A DNA stretch of 64,000 nucleotides from Pseudomonas frederiksbergensis (GTDB taxonomy: Bacteria > Pseudomonadota > Gammaproteobacteria > Pseudomonadales > Pseudomonadaceae): assembly GCF_017114915.1 (NCBI RefSeq), contig NZ_JAAUOE010000015.1, positions 1 to 64,000 of the forward strand, written 5' to 3'. Numbering within the stretch: the stretch's first letter is position 1; the number at the start of each line of letters is the position of its first letter. Shown piece by piece: positions 27,077-35,620 of the stretch. The position numbers and the translations under genes are program-made. Below the pieces are notes generated by a model, which did not search any database, was not told the origin of the DNA, and saw only the letters and a program-made list of their open reading frames with translations.

Positions 27077-27721
27077 TTACTCGATGTGGGCCGAGTTGAA
27101 CCAACTCTTCATCGAGCACATGGCAAACGGACTGGTGCTGCAATCACCATTGGTCAGTGCCATACGAAGTTTGTCGACATCGGCCTGCATCATGTAACGC
27201 ACACCATCCTTGAAATGGGTGCTGTCACCAAAACCGCCCTGGGTCATTTCGTTCAGGGCATCCTCTTTACTCCAGCCCTGCACCACCACCCGGTACATCG
27301 CGGCCATCAGACCAGTGCGATCCGAGCCGTGCTTGCAGTGCATCAACACCGGACCTTTGGCCTCGGCGGCCTGAATCGTGCGAAGGGCCTTGAGTACATC
27401 ACTGTCATCCACGTGATTGGTACGGTAGGGCAACTGTATCTGCGTGATATCTGGTGTGGACAACCAGGTTGAATCCGCCTCGGGCAGGAAGTTGATGACG
27501 GTTGCTACCTTGAGTTTCTTCAGCAACGGCACCGCCCCGCCGTCCGGCAACGCGCTGCGATAGAGGGTCGGGGACATCTGATAGAGGTTGTATTGAACCT
27601 CCACCGATTGAGCCCAGTCCGTCGGCCGCGGCGGTGGGGTATCGTCGGCCCGGGCCAGTGACAGAGGAAAAGTTGCAGCCAACGACAGACAAAACGCTGG
27701 GAAAAGGCGGGGTTGGGACAT
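27077..27721 (-). CDS. tpbA: Periplasmic dual-specificity/tyrosine phosphatase, TpbA-like
   Basis: A 214-residue protein with a signal peptide (about 1-25) and a phosphatase P-loop C129-K-H-G-S-D-R135-T-G. 'VDDSDVL' around D105-D106 supplies the general acid. Segments such as 'YQMSPTLYRSALP', 'GPVLMHCKHG' and 'AAMYR.VVQGW' match TpbA of P. aeruginosa. TpbA acts in the periplasm on the diguanylate cyclase TpbB and so lowers biofilm formation. ATG 27721 is chosen because a longer reading would bury the signal peptide. No tpbB homologue lies in the window. Confidence 0.85.
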   Translation of the reverse strand: MSQPRLFPAFCLSLAATFPLSLARADDTPPPRPTDWAQSVEVQYNLYQMSPTLYRSALPDGGAVPLLKKLKVATVINFLPEADSTWLSTPDITQIQLPYRTNHVDDSDVLKALRTIQAAEAKGPVLMHCKHGSDRTGLMAAMYRVVVQGWSKEDALNEMTQGGFGDSTHFKDGVRYMMQADVDKLRMALTNGDCSTSPFAMCSMKSWFNSAHIE

Positions 27722-27904
27722 GCTCAGACGACCGTGTGGGAAGAGACAACTGGATGACACCCAGATTCAGCTTTGAGCGGTCAAAGTCCTGTGAGCCATC
27801 TGTCAAAGAATCGTGAATAGGTCGATCCGGGATAGGGACGTGACGGCTATCGTCCGGGGTCGACAAAGCGCCCAGTGGCACTGGTCATATGAGCAGCGCC
27901 TCTA

Positions 27905-27924
27905 TACTGTATATAAAAACAGTA
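27905..27924. promoter_or_regulatory. LexA (SOS) box
   Basis: TACTGTATATAAAAACAGTA is a near-perfect palindrome with the CTGT-N8-ACAG core of the gammaproteobacterial LexA site. It lies 14 bp upstream of the radical SAM start at 27938, in the promoter region. Confidence 0.9.
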
Positions 27925-27937
27925 CAGAGGCGTTTTC

Positions 27938-28996
27938 ATGTCTACCCCTCTTCCCCCGCGCGGTCGCGGCACCGCCACCAACCCGCATAACCGTTTCGCG
28001 CCAAGCCGTTCGGTGGCCGAGGATGACGGCTGGTATCAGGAAGCGCCGATCACCCAAGGCACCGAGGTGCACTTCGAGACAGCGAAAACCATCATCACCC
28101 GCAACAACTCGCCAGACTTACCCTTCGACCGTTCGATCAACCCCTATCGCGGCTGCGAGCACGGCTGTATTTATTGCTACGCACGGCCCAGCCACGCCTA
28201 CTGGGACATGTCACCAGGGCTGGATTTCGAAACCAGACTGATCGCCAAGACCAACGCCGCCGATGTGCTGGAAGAACAACTGTCCAGGCGCGGCTATCAA
28301 TGCGCGCCGATCAACCTGGGCTCCAACACCGACCCTTATCAGCCGATCGAGCGCGAGCACAGAATCACCCGCAAAATTCTGGAAGTGCTGCTGCGCTACC
28401 GCCACCCGGTGACCATCGTCACCAAGGGCTCGCTGATTCTTCGCGATCTGGACCTGCTGGCCGAACTCGCCGGGCAACGGCTGGTGGCCGTAATGATCAG
28501 CCTCACCACCCTGGACGATGAACTCAAACGCATCCTCGAACCCCGCGCCGCGGCGCCCAAGGCACGATTGCGGGCGATCCGGGTGATGCGCGAAGCCGGG
28601 ATTCCTGTGGGTGTTTTGTGCTCACCGATGATTCCGATGATCAACGACAGCGAACTCGAGAGCCTGCTGACCGAAGCCCATGGGGCGGGCGCCCAGAGTG
28701 CGGCATACATGATGTTGCGCTTGCCGCTGGAAGTGGCACCGTTGTTCGAAGAATGGCTGGCTGCCCACTATCCTCAGCGCGCAGCCCACGTGTTGAGCCT
28801 GATCCGCCAGAGCCGTGGCGGCGACCTCTATGACAGCCGGTTTGGTGCCCGAATGCGCGGTGAAGGGCCGTTTGCCGACCTGTTGGCGCAACGCTTTGCC
28901 AAAACCATCAAACGCCTGGGGCTCAATCGTCGGGAAGGTTTCGATCTGGATTGCGAGGCCTTTTGTCCGCCGGGTCGCCAGATGTCATTGATTTAA
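27938..28996 (+). CDS. SOS-controlled radical SAM protein (PA0069 family, SplB-like)
   Basis: A 352-residue radical SAM enzyme with the cluster motif C73-x3-C77-x2-C80 in 'YRGCEHGCIYCYARPSH'. 'INLGSNTDPYQPIE' and 'ITIVTKGSLILRDLD'-like strands continue the partial TIM barrel. It belongs to the PA0069/Rv2578c group related to spore photoproduct lyase. A LexA box immediately upstream places it in the SOS regulon, as I recall for PA0069. A DNA-repair or nucleotide-related reaction is inferred from this regulation; the substrate is unknown. Confidence 0.9.
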   Translation: MSTPLPPRGRGTATNPHNRFAPSRSVAEDDGWYQEAPITQGTEVHFETAKTIITRNNSPDLPFDRSINPYRGCEHGCIYCYARPSHAYWDMSPGLDFETRLIAKTNAADVLEEQLSRRGYQCAPINLGSNTDPYQPIEREHRITRKILEVLLRYRHPVTIVTKGSLILRDLDLLAELAGQRLVAVMISLTTLDDELKRILEPRAAAPKARLRAIRVMREAGIPVGVLCSPMIPMINDSELESLLTEAHGAGAQSAAYMMLRLPLEVAPLFEEWLAAHYPQRAAHVLSLIRQSRGGDLYDSRFGARMRGEGPFADLLAQRFAKTIKRLGLNRREGFDLDCEAFCPPGRQMSLI

Positions 28997-29047
28997 GGAC
29001 AATTGACCTATTGTGGAGTAGTGAAAAAGACACGCCACGTTTACGCT

Positions 29048-29072
29048 GGTCACGTTTTTCGTGACCTGGAAC
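29048..29072. promoter_or_regulatory. Inverted repeat and shared 15-mer upstream of the beta carbonic anhydrase
   Basis: A perfect inverted repeat GGTCACG-TTTTT-CGTGACC (29048-29066) overlaps the 15-mer TTCGTGACCTGGAAC (29058-29072). The same 15-mer occurs upstream of coxB at 32477. It is a candidate operator. Confidence 0.45.
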
Positions 29073-29206
29073 ACACGTTCTAGAGCGTTTGATTCAGTTT
29101 GAGTTAAGCTTCAGCCGCTACCTTGTTCATCGAGTGACTGACGGGTCTGGAATCTCGACCTGGATGTTTTTTATACAGCCACTGGCTTCAGCAAAGAGGA
29201 TGAATC

Positions 29207-29938
29207 ATGAGTGACAAGGATAAACAGCCTTTGGCTGCATCGGCTGCAGCCCAACCGGAGGCGGAAACCGCCGATGCAGCGCTGCAGCATATCGTTGACG
29301 GCTTTTTGCATTTTCATCACGAGATCTTTCCGCAGCAGGAAGAACTCTTCAAAAAACTCGCCACGGCCCAGCGGCCTCGGGCGATGTTCATCGCGTGCGC
29401 CGATTCGCGCATCGTTCCCGAACTGATCACCCAAAGCGCCCCCGGCGATCTGTTCGTGACCCGTAACGTCGGCAACGTCGTGCCGCCTTATGGGCAAATG
29501 AACGGCGGTGTTTCCACGGCCATCGAATACGCAGTGCTGGCCCTCGGCGTGCAGCACATCATTATCTGCGGCCACTCCGACTGTGGCGCCATGCGCGCGG
29601 TACTCAACCCACAAAGCCTGGAAAAGATGCCGACGGTCAAAGCCTGGCTGCGTCATGCGGAAGTGGCTAAAACCATGGTCCAGGACAACTGCCATTGCTC
29701 GGATGAAAACGAGAGCATGCACATCCTCACCGAAGAGAATGTGATCGCTCAGTTGCAGCATTTGCGCACGCACCCGTCGGTGGCCTCGCGCATGGCCAAC
29801 GGTCAGCTGTTTATCCATGGTTGGGTCTACAACATCGAAACCAGCGAAATCCAGGCTTACGACGCCGATATGGGGTGTTTCCTGCCACTCGATGGCAGCC
29901 ATCCGATTCCGGTGGCGACGCCCAAAGCGCGCTTCTAA
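29207..29938 (+). CDS. Beta-class carbonic anhydrase
   Basis: A 243-residue zinc enzyme interconverting CO2 and bicarbonate. The ligands are C64 ('IACADSR'), H123 and C126 ('CGHSDCGAM'), with the D66/R68 dyad; this is the type I active site. An alanine-rich extension of about 25 residues precedes the usual N-terminus. It is followed by a SulP transporter gene, a frequent pairing that suggests bicarbonate supply or transport. It appears orthologous to psCA1 (PA0102) of P. aeruginosa. Confidence 0.93.
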   Translation: MSDKDKQPLAASAAAQPEAETADAALQHIVDGFLHFHHEIFPQQEELFKKLATAQRPRAMFIACADSRIVPELITQSAPGDLFVTRNVGNVVPPYGQMNGGVSTAIEYAVLALGVQHIIICGHSDCGAMRAVLNPQSLEKMPTVKAWLRHAEVAKTMVQDNCHCSDENESMHILTEENVIAQLQHLRTHPSVASRMANGQLFIHGWVYNIETSEIQAYDADMGCFLPLDGSHPIPVATPKARF

Positions 29939-29972
29939 ACCCTCCTAAATCCTCCTAAATCCAGTGTGGTTT

Positions 29973-30005
29973 AGCCGAGGCTGCTGATCAGGCAGCCCGG
30001 CTTTG
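29973..30005 (+). terminator. Hairpin between carbonic anhydrase and SulP genes
   Basis: An 11-bp stem with one bulge (AGCCG-a-GGCTGC / GCAGCC-CGGCT) is followed by TTG. It could be a weak terminator or attenuator. Immediately upstream is a tandem 10-bp repeat CTCCTAAATC. Confidence 0.45.
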
Positions 30006-30037
30006 CCATGCCTGAAGAAAACGTCGGGAGAGTCACC

Positions 30038-31564
30038 ATGCGTGCCGCTCAATTAAAAGCTGTTCTGCCACGGGAGCTGCTGGCTTCGGTGGTTGTGTTT
30101 CTGGTCGCCCTGCCCTTATGCATGGGAATCGCCATCGCCTCGGGGCTGCCCCCGGCCAAAGGCCTGATCACCGGCATCATCGGTGGGCTGGTGGTCGGCT
30201 GGCTTGCCGGCTCACCGCTGCAAGTCAGCGGTCCGGCGGCGGGTCTGGCGGTATTGGTGTTCGAACTGGTGCGCCAGCATGGTATCGCCATGCTCGGGCC
30301 GATCCTGTTGCTGGCGGGTTTTCTGCAATTGGTGGCCGGGCGCTTGAAACTGGGTTGCTGGTTTCGGGTCACGGCGCCGGCTGTGGTGTATGGCATGCTC
30401 GCCGGCATCGGTGTGTTGATCGTGTTGTCACAGGTGCATGTAATGCTCGATGCCGTGCCCAAGCCTTCGGGGCTGGATAACCTGGCAGCCTTCCCCGCTG
30501 CCGTGATTCAGGCTTTGCCTTCGTTTGGCTGGCAAGCGGGTTTGCTCGGGCTGTCGACCATGGCCGTGATGTGGCTATGGGAGAAGCTGCGCCCGCATTC
30601 CCTGCGTTTCGTGCCTGGTGCATTGCTGGGAGTCGGTCTGGCAACGATCGCCAGCCTGGCGCTCGCCTTGCAGGTTAAACGCGTGGAAGTCCCGGCCAAC
30701 CTGGCAGAAGCCATCGACTGGTTGCGCCCCGCTGATCTGCTTAACCTGGCAGACCCGACCCTGCTGATCGCCGCCTTCGCCGTGGCCTTTATCGCCAGCG
30801 CCGAAACCCTGCTCTCGGCTGCCGCCGTGGATCGCATGCACAGTGGCCAGCGCTCGGATTTCGACCGCGAATTGTCGGCGCAAGGTGTGGGCAACATGTT
30901 GTGTGGCCTGCTCGGCGCGCTGCCGATGACCGGGGTGATCGTGCGCAGCTCGGCCAACGTTCAGGCCGGCGCCACCACCCGACTGTCGACGGTGTTTCAT
31001 GGTCTGTGGTTGCTGGCTTTCGTACTGCTGCTATCGAGCGTGCTGCAAAGCATCCCGGTGGCGAGCCTGGCAGGCGTTCTGGTTTATACCGGTTTCAAAC
31101 TGGTGGACCTCAAGGCCTTTCGCGGTCTGGGCCGTTATGGCCGGATGCCGATGTTCACCTATGCGGCGACAGCACTGGCAATCATCTTCACCGACCTGCT
31201 GACCGGTGTGCTGATCGGCTTCGGCCTGACGCTGGCCAAATTGGCCTGGAAGGCTTCGCGCCTGAAAATCAGCCTGATCGATCTGCCGGCAGAGGGCGAG
31301 ATGGAGCTGCGACTGGTGGGGGCGGCAACTTTCCTCAAGGTTCCGGCGCTGACCCAGGTGTTGGGGAGCATTCCCGCAGGCGCAACGGTGCATGTGCCGC
31401 TCAATAACCTGAGCTACATCGATCACTCGTGCCTTGAGTTGCTGGAGGAATGGGGGCGGGCCAATGCGGCCAAGGGTTCTAAATTATTAATTGAAGCGCG
31501 GGGGTTGAAGCGCAGGCTTGAAGGACGGTTGCGTACCACGACTGGAGTAGGCTCAGCCGCTTAA
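30038..31564 (+). CDS. SulP-family inorganic anion transporter
   Basis: A protein of about 508 residues with 10-12 transmembrane helices and a short C-terminal STAS-like domain ('GATVHVPLNNLSYIDHSCLELLEEW'). The SulP core 'GLPPAKGLITGIIGGLVVGWLAGSPLQVSGPAAGL' is clear. Substrates of this family are bicarbonate, sulfate or chloride. The preceding carbonic anhydrase gene makes bicarbonate most likely. ATG 30038 with CGGGAGA upstream is chosen; an in-frame ATG at 30008 would add ten residues. Confidence 0.88.
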   Translation: MRAAQLKAVLPRELLASVVVFLVALPLCMGIAIASGLPPAKGLITGIIGGLVVGWLAGSPLQVSGPAAGLAVLVFELVRQHGIAMLGPILLLAGFLQLVAGRLKLGCWFRVTAPAVVYGMLAGIGVLIVLSQVHVMLDAVPKPSGLDNLAAFPAAVIQALPSFGWQAGLLGLSTMAVMWLWEKLRPHSLRFVPGALLGVGLATIASLALALQVKRVEVPANLAEAIDWLRPADLLNLADPTLLIAAFAVAFIASAETLLSAAAVDRMHSGQRSDFDRELSAQGVGNMLCGLLGALPMTGVIVRSSANVQAGATTRLSTVFHGLWLLAFVLLLSSVLQSIPVASLAGVLVYTGFKLVDLKAFRGLGRYGRMPMFTYAATALAIIFTDLLTGVLIGFGLTLAKLAWKASRLKISLIDLPAEGEMELRLVGAATFLKVPALTQVLGSIPAGATVHVPLNNLSYIDHSCLELLEEWGRANAAKGSKLLIEARGLKRRLEGRLRTTTGVGSAA

Positions 31565-31570
31565 ACCACT

Positions 31571-31662
31571 TGTAGGAGCGAGGCTTGCCCGCGAAGGCGG
31601 CGTGTCAGTCGACATCAATGTTGAATGTCAGGCAGCCTTCGCGGGCAAGCCTCGCTCCTACA
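31571..31662. repeat. REPIN (paired inverted REP)
   Basis: Two 27-bp perfectly inverted arms (31571-31597 and 31636-31662), beginning TGTAGGAGCGAGGCTTGCCC, flank a 38-bp spacer. This is the classic REP doublet of the P. fluorescens group. It lies between the convergent SulP and PA0104-like genes. Confidence 0.92.
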
Positions 31663-31676
31663 GGGGTTGCTTGGAT

Positions 31677-32327
31677 TTACGCGGCTGGCTGATCCAGCTC
31701 CAGCTCCACGCCCAATTGGCGCGACAGGCACGGCCAGCGCTTCCACGCGGCGCCGGTGTCCGGGCTGTTGAGTTGCTCGCGGTAGGCCTCCACCGACTCC
31801 AGCGCGAAACTTTCATCGTTAAGCATCTCGTCCACGGCGTGATGCACTGCCTCATCCAGTTGGTTGGCGAATTCCTCGCCAATCAATTGGTGGGCAATCA
31901 GGTTGGCAACCGTCATGTCCAAAGGGATCAGTGGCTGGCCAAAATGCTTGATGTACAGGTCGTTGACCTCTTCAACCAACCGATGCGCCAGATAAGCTTC
32001 GTCCAGCAGGCTGTCCAGGCCAACGTGACCGGCCATGATCGCCGGCGGCTGGAGGAAAAACTGCTCGGCGATTTTCAGTACCGGCTTGATCTGCGATTCG
32101 ATACCCGCTTCCCTGGCGACTTCATTGGCTGCATCCAGCAGGTCTGGCACTTGTTCTATGTACGCGGCCACAAAACGCGTCATCACGCCGTTGGCGTCGA
32201 CATCCGGCAATTGGATGGCGCAGTGAAGGTGCGGCAGTTGGGTTTCCAGCTGACGAGTCAGCAGGCCGGTTTCGGCTTCATGTTGTTTGGCTTTTTGGAT
32301 CTGCTCGCGCAATGCGGCGGTGTTCAT
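31677..32327 (-). CDS. Conserved hypothetical protein (PA0104-like)
   Basis: A 216-residue soluble, acidic, mainly helical protein with no signal peptide or membrane segment and no recognised motif. ATG 32327 (MNTAALREQIQKAKQ) has GGAG upstream. It lies divergently from the cox cluster, as does its apparent counterpart PA0104 in P. aeruginosa. Function is unknown; the conserved position next to coxB hints at a link with respiration. Confidence 0.75.
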   Translation of the reverse strand: MNTAALREQIQKAKQHEAETGLLTRQLETQLPHLHCAIQLPDVDANGVMTRFVAAYIEQVPDLLDAANEVAREAGIESQIKPVLKIAEQFFLQPPAIMAGHVGLDSLLDEAYLAHRLVEEVNDLYIKHFGQPLIPLDMTVANLIAHQLIGEEFANQLDEAVHHAVDEMLNDESFALESVEAYREQLNSPDTGAAWKRWPCLSRQLGVELELDQPAA

Positions 32328-32700
32328 GAAAACTCCAGGAAACAAAGGCAATGAAATAGGGAAGACATAACTTAGCTGGCTTAGGAAAAAGGCTAAGACG
32401 CATTTGTCATAATTATTTCATTCTTGAGACGCCTGCGTTATATCGATTTGCCACCACTCGTCTACATCCTTCTCCATTCGTGACCTGGAACGCAAGTCCA
32501 GGCTGTTTCAGTTGATTTACGCCATCGCGTTGCGAGGTGGCAGTCGCTGTCTATACTCGCTTCTGAATGGAGTTAGCTGATGACACCCGACTGCATAGGC
32601 AGCAAGGCTCGGCGATTCAAGTTCGTGGTCTGAAAAAAGCCGCTCCCTTGCCGCAGGCGTTACGCCTACGGGATAACAAGAACGATAAGGGGAACCCGCA
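32328..32700. other. Regulatory region between the PA0104-like gene and coxB
   Basis: A 373-base stretch without a gene. It contains TTCGTGACCTGGAAC at 32477-32491, identical to a 15-mer upstream of the beta carbonic anhydrase gene, and an AT-rich segment near 32395-32420. It must hold the cox promoter. Nothing else stands out. Confidence 0.5.
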
Positions 32701-33828
32701 ATGATGCGACATCCACATGTCTGGATGGGCCTCCTGTTGTGGTCGATTTTCAGTCAGGCGCAAGCGGCCTGGACTGTCAATATGGCGCCTGGAGCGACTG
32801 AGATCAGTCACGCAGTATTCGATCTGCACATGACCATTTTCTGGATCTGTGTGGTGATCGGCATCATCGTCTTCGGCGCCATGTTCTGGTCGATGATGGT
32901 CCATCGCCGCTCGACCGGGCAGGTGGCCGCCAAATTTCATGAAAGCACTACCGTTGAAATCCTCTGGACCGTCGTGCCCCTGCTGATTCTGGTGGCCATG
33001 GCGGTTCCCGCTACCGCCACCCTGATCAAGATGTACGACAACACGGAGCCGGATATCGATATCCAGGTCACCGGTTACCAGTGGAAGTGGCACTACAAAT
33101 ACCTGGGTCAGGACGTCGAGTTTTTCAGCAACCTGGCCACCCCCGCCGATCAGATCCACAACAAGGAAGCCAAGAGCGAACACTACCTGCTGGAGGTCGA
33201 CAAGCCGCTGGTGCTGCCGATTGGTGCCAAGGTGCGCTTTCTGGTGACCTCCGCCGACGTCATCCACTCTTGGTGGGTGCCAGCCTTCGCGGTCAAGCGC
33301 GATGCGATTCCGGGCTTCGTCAATGAATCCTGGACCCGTGTCGACAAACCCGGCATCTACCGTGGCCAGTGCGCCGAGCTGTGCGGCAAGGACCACGGCT
33401 TCATGCCGATCGTGGTTGAGGTCAAGGAGAAGGCCGACTACGAAAAATGGCTCGGCGAGCGCAAGGCGCAAGCCGCGCAACTCAAAGAGCTGACCAGCAA
33501 GGAATGGACCCTCGACGAACTCAAGGAGCGCGGCGACAAGGTCTACCACACCACCTGCGTGGCCTGTCACCAGGCCGAAGGCCAGGGCCTGCCGCCGATG
33601 TTCCCGGCACTCAAGGGCTCGAAAATAGCCACCGGCCCGATCAAGGACCACCTGAACATCGTCTTCCACGGCAAGCCAGGCACCTCGATGGCGGCATTCG
33701 GCAAGCAACTCTCGGAAGTCGATATCGCAGCGGTCGTGACCTACGAACGTAACGCCTGGGGCAATAACAAAGGCGACATGGTCACCCCTAAAGAAGTGCT
33801 GGAGCTCAAACAGGCGGAAAGCAAATGA
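32701..33828 (+). CDS. coxB: Cytochrome c oxidase subunit II with fused cytochrome c domain (caa3/aa3 type)
   Basis: A 375-residue protein with a signal sequence (about 1-22), two transmembrane helices (about 45-68 and 88-108) and a CuA cupredoxin domain. CuA ligands are C224, C228 and H232 plus the 'VIHSWW' histidine. A C-terminal cytochrome c domain carries C286-V-A-C289-H290. It receives electrons from cytochrome c and passes them to subunit I. It is the first gene of the oxidase cluster. AAGGGGA lies upstream of ATG 32701. Confidence 0.95.
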   Translation: MMRHPHVWMGLLLWSIFSQAQAAWTVNMAPGATEISHAVFDLHMTIFWICVVIGIIVFGAMFWSMMVHRRSTGQVAAKFHESTTVEILWTVVPLLILVAMAVPATATLIKMYDNTEPDIDIQVTGYQWKWHYKYLGQDVEFFSNLATPADQIHNKEAKSEHYLLEVDKPLVLPIGAKVRFLVTSADVIHSWWVPAFAVKRDAIPGFVNESWTRVDKPGIYRGQCAELCGKDHGFMPIVVEVKEKADYEKWLGERKAQAAQLKELTSKEWTLDELKERGDKVYHTTCVACHQAEGQGLPPMFPALKGSKIATGPIKDHLNIVFHGKPGTSMAAFGKQLSEVDIAAVVTYERNAWGNNKGDMVTPKEVLELKQAESK

Positions 33829-33910
33829 CCCGGTCTATTGCGCACCCAAGGAATTGGTCGGGGTATGACGCTCCGATTCGCCCAGCCCACCCGTTTGCAG
33901 GAGACAGGAC

Positions 33911-35503
33911 ATGACTGCTGTAATCGATGACCATGTTCATACCGGCACCGCCCACGCCCACGGCCCCGCCAAAGGCCTGATGCGCTGGGTGCTGACCACC
34001 AACCACAAGGATATCGGCACGCTGTACCTGTGGTTCGCGTTCTCCATGTTCCTGCTGGGCGGCTCGTTCGCCATGGTGATCCGAGCCGAGCTGTTCCAGC
34101 CGGGACTGCAAATCGTCCAGCCGGAATTCTTCAACCAGATGACCACCATGCACGGTCTGGTGATGGTCTTCGGTGCGGTGATGCCGGCCTTCGTCGGTCT
34201 CGCCAACTGGATGATCCCGTTGATGGTCGGCGCGCCGGACATGGCCTTGCCGCGGATGAACAACTTCAGCTTCTGGCTGTTGCCGGCCGCATTCCTGCTG
34301 CTGGTATCGACCCTGTTCACCCCCGCTGGCGGCCCGAACTTCGGCTGGACCTTCTATGCACCGTTGTCGACGACCTACGCGCCGGAAAGCGTGACGTTCT
34401 TCATCTTCGCCATCCACTTGATGGGGATCAGTTCGATCATGGGGGCGATCAACGTGATCGCGACCATCCTCAACCTGCGCGCCCCCGGCATGACGTTGAT
34501 GAAAATGCCGCTGTTCGTCTGGACCTGGCTGATCACCGCGTTCCTGCTGATCGCGGTGATGCCGGTACTCGCCGGCTGCGTGACCATGATGCTGATGGAC
34601 ATCCACTTCGGCACCAGTTTCTTCAGCGCCGCCGGTGGCGGTGATCCGGTGCTGTTCCAGCACGTGTTCTGGTTCTTCGGTCACCCCGAGGTGTACATCA
34701 TGATCCTGCCGGCCTTCGGTGCCGTCAGCTCGATCATTCCGGCCTTTTCGCGCAAGCCGCTGTTTGGCTACACCTCGATGGTCTATGCCACGGCCAGTAT
34801 TGCCTTCCTGTCATTCATCGTCTGGGCGCACCACATGTTCGTGGTCGGCATTCCGCTGGTGGGCGAGTTGTTCTTCATGTACGCGACGCTGCTGATCGCG
34901 GTGCCGACCGGCGTGAAGGTGTTCAACTGGGCCAGCACCATGTGGCAAGGCTCGCTGACCTTCGAGACGCCGATGCTGTTCGCCGTGGCGTTCGTCATCC
35001 TGTTCTCCATTGGCGGGTTCTCCGGGTTGATGCTGGCCATCGCCCCGGCGGACTTCCAGTACCAGGACACCTACTTTGTGGTGGCGCACTTCCACTACGT
35101 GCTGGTACCGGGGGCGATCTTCGGGATCTTCGCCTCGGCTTACTACTGGCTGCCGAAATGGACCGGCCACATGTACGACGAAACCCTCGGCAAGCTGCAC
35201 TTCTGGCTGTCTTTCATCGGCATGAACATGGCGTTCTTCCCGATGCACTTCGTGGGCCTGGCGGGCATGCCACGGCGGATTCCGGACTACAACCTGCAGT
35301 TCGCCGACTTCAACATGGTGTCGTCGATTGGCGCATTCATGTTTGGTGCCACGCAGATCTTCTTCCTGTTCATCGTGATCAAGACCATTCGCGGCGGCGA
35401 GCCAGCACCGGCCAAGCCGTGGGATGGCGCAGAAGGCCTGGAATGGAGCATTCCATCGCCCGCGCCATATCACACCTTCACCACACCGCCGGAAGTGAAA
35501 TGA
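33911..35503 (+). CDS. coxA: Cytochrome c oxidase subunit I (aa3 type)
   Basis: A 530-residue integral membrane subunit with 12 helices carrying haem a and the haem a3-CuB centre. 'GHPEVYIMILPAFG' contains the CuB histidine and its cross-linked tyrosine, and 'WAHHMFVVG' the two other CuB histidines. 'TTMHGLVMVFGAVMP' holds a haem a ligand, and the second haem ligands lie in 'VVAHFHYVLVPGA'. It is a proton-pumping terminal oxidase. It is followed by a REPIN before ctaG. Confidence 0.97.
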   Translation: MTAVIDDHVHTGTAHAHGPAKGLMRWVLTTNHKDIGTLYLWFAFSMFLLGGSFAMVIRAELFQPGLQIVQPEFFNQMTTMHGLVMVFGAVMPAFVGLANWMIPLMVGAPDMALPRMNNFSFWLLPAAFLLLVSTLFTPAGGPNFGWTFYAPLSTTYAPESVTFFIFAIHLMGISSIMGAINVIATILNLRAPGMTLMKMPLFVWTWLITAFLLIAVMPVLAGCVTMMLMDIHFGTSFFSAAGGGDPVLFQHVFWFFGHPEVYIMILPAFGAVSSIIPAFSRKPLFGYTSMVYATASIAFLSFIVWAHHMFVVGIPLVGELFFMYATLLIAVPTGVKVFNWASTMWQGSLTFETPMLFAVAFVILFSIGGFSGLMLAIAPADFQYQDTYFVVAHFHYVLVPGAIFGIFASAYYWLPKWTGHMYDETLGKLHFWLSFIGMNMAFFPMHFVGLAGMPRRIPDYNLQFADFNMVSSIGAFMFGATQIFFLFIVIKTIRGGEPAPAKPWDGAEGLEWSIPSPAPYHTFTTPPEVK

Positions 35504-35513
35504 ACAACCTCGG

Positions 35514-35598
35514 TCCTGTAGGAGCCGGCTTGCTGGCGATGAACGCAGCGCGGTGTGTCAGACACTCCTCCTTCGCTGGCAAGCCAGCTCCTACAGGA
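35514..35598. repeat. REPIN within the cox cluster
   Basis: Inverted arms TCCTGTAGGAGC(C/T)GGCTTGC (35514-35542 against 35571-35598) enclose a short spacer. It occupies almost the entire coxA-ctaG gap, ending 22 bp before the ctaG start. In mRNA it would fold into a stable stem after coxA. Confidence 0.9.
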
Positions 35599-35620
35599 TT
35601 TGGCGTAGAGGCTGGAAATA

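Noticed and set aside
27938-28996. Assignment as spore photoproduct lyase
   Set aside because: The organism does not sporulate and only the radical SAM core is shared; a specific substrate cannot be claimed.
31571-31662. CRISPR-like repeat
   Set aside because: Only one inverted pair with no direct repeats or spacers; it is a REPIN.
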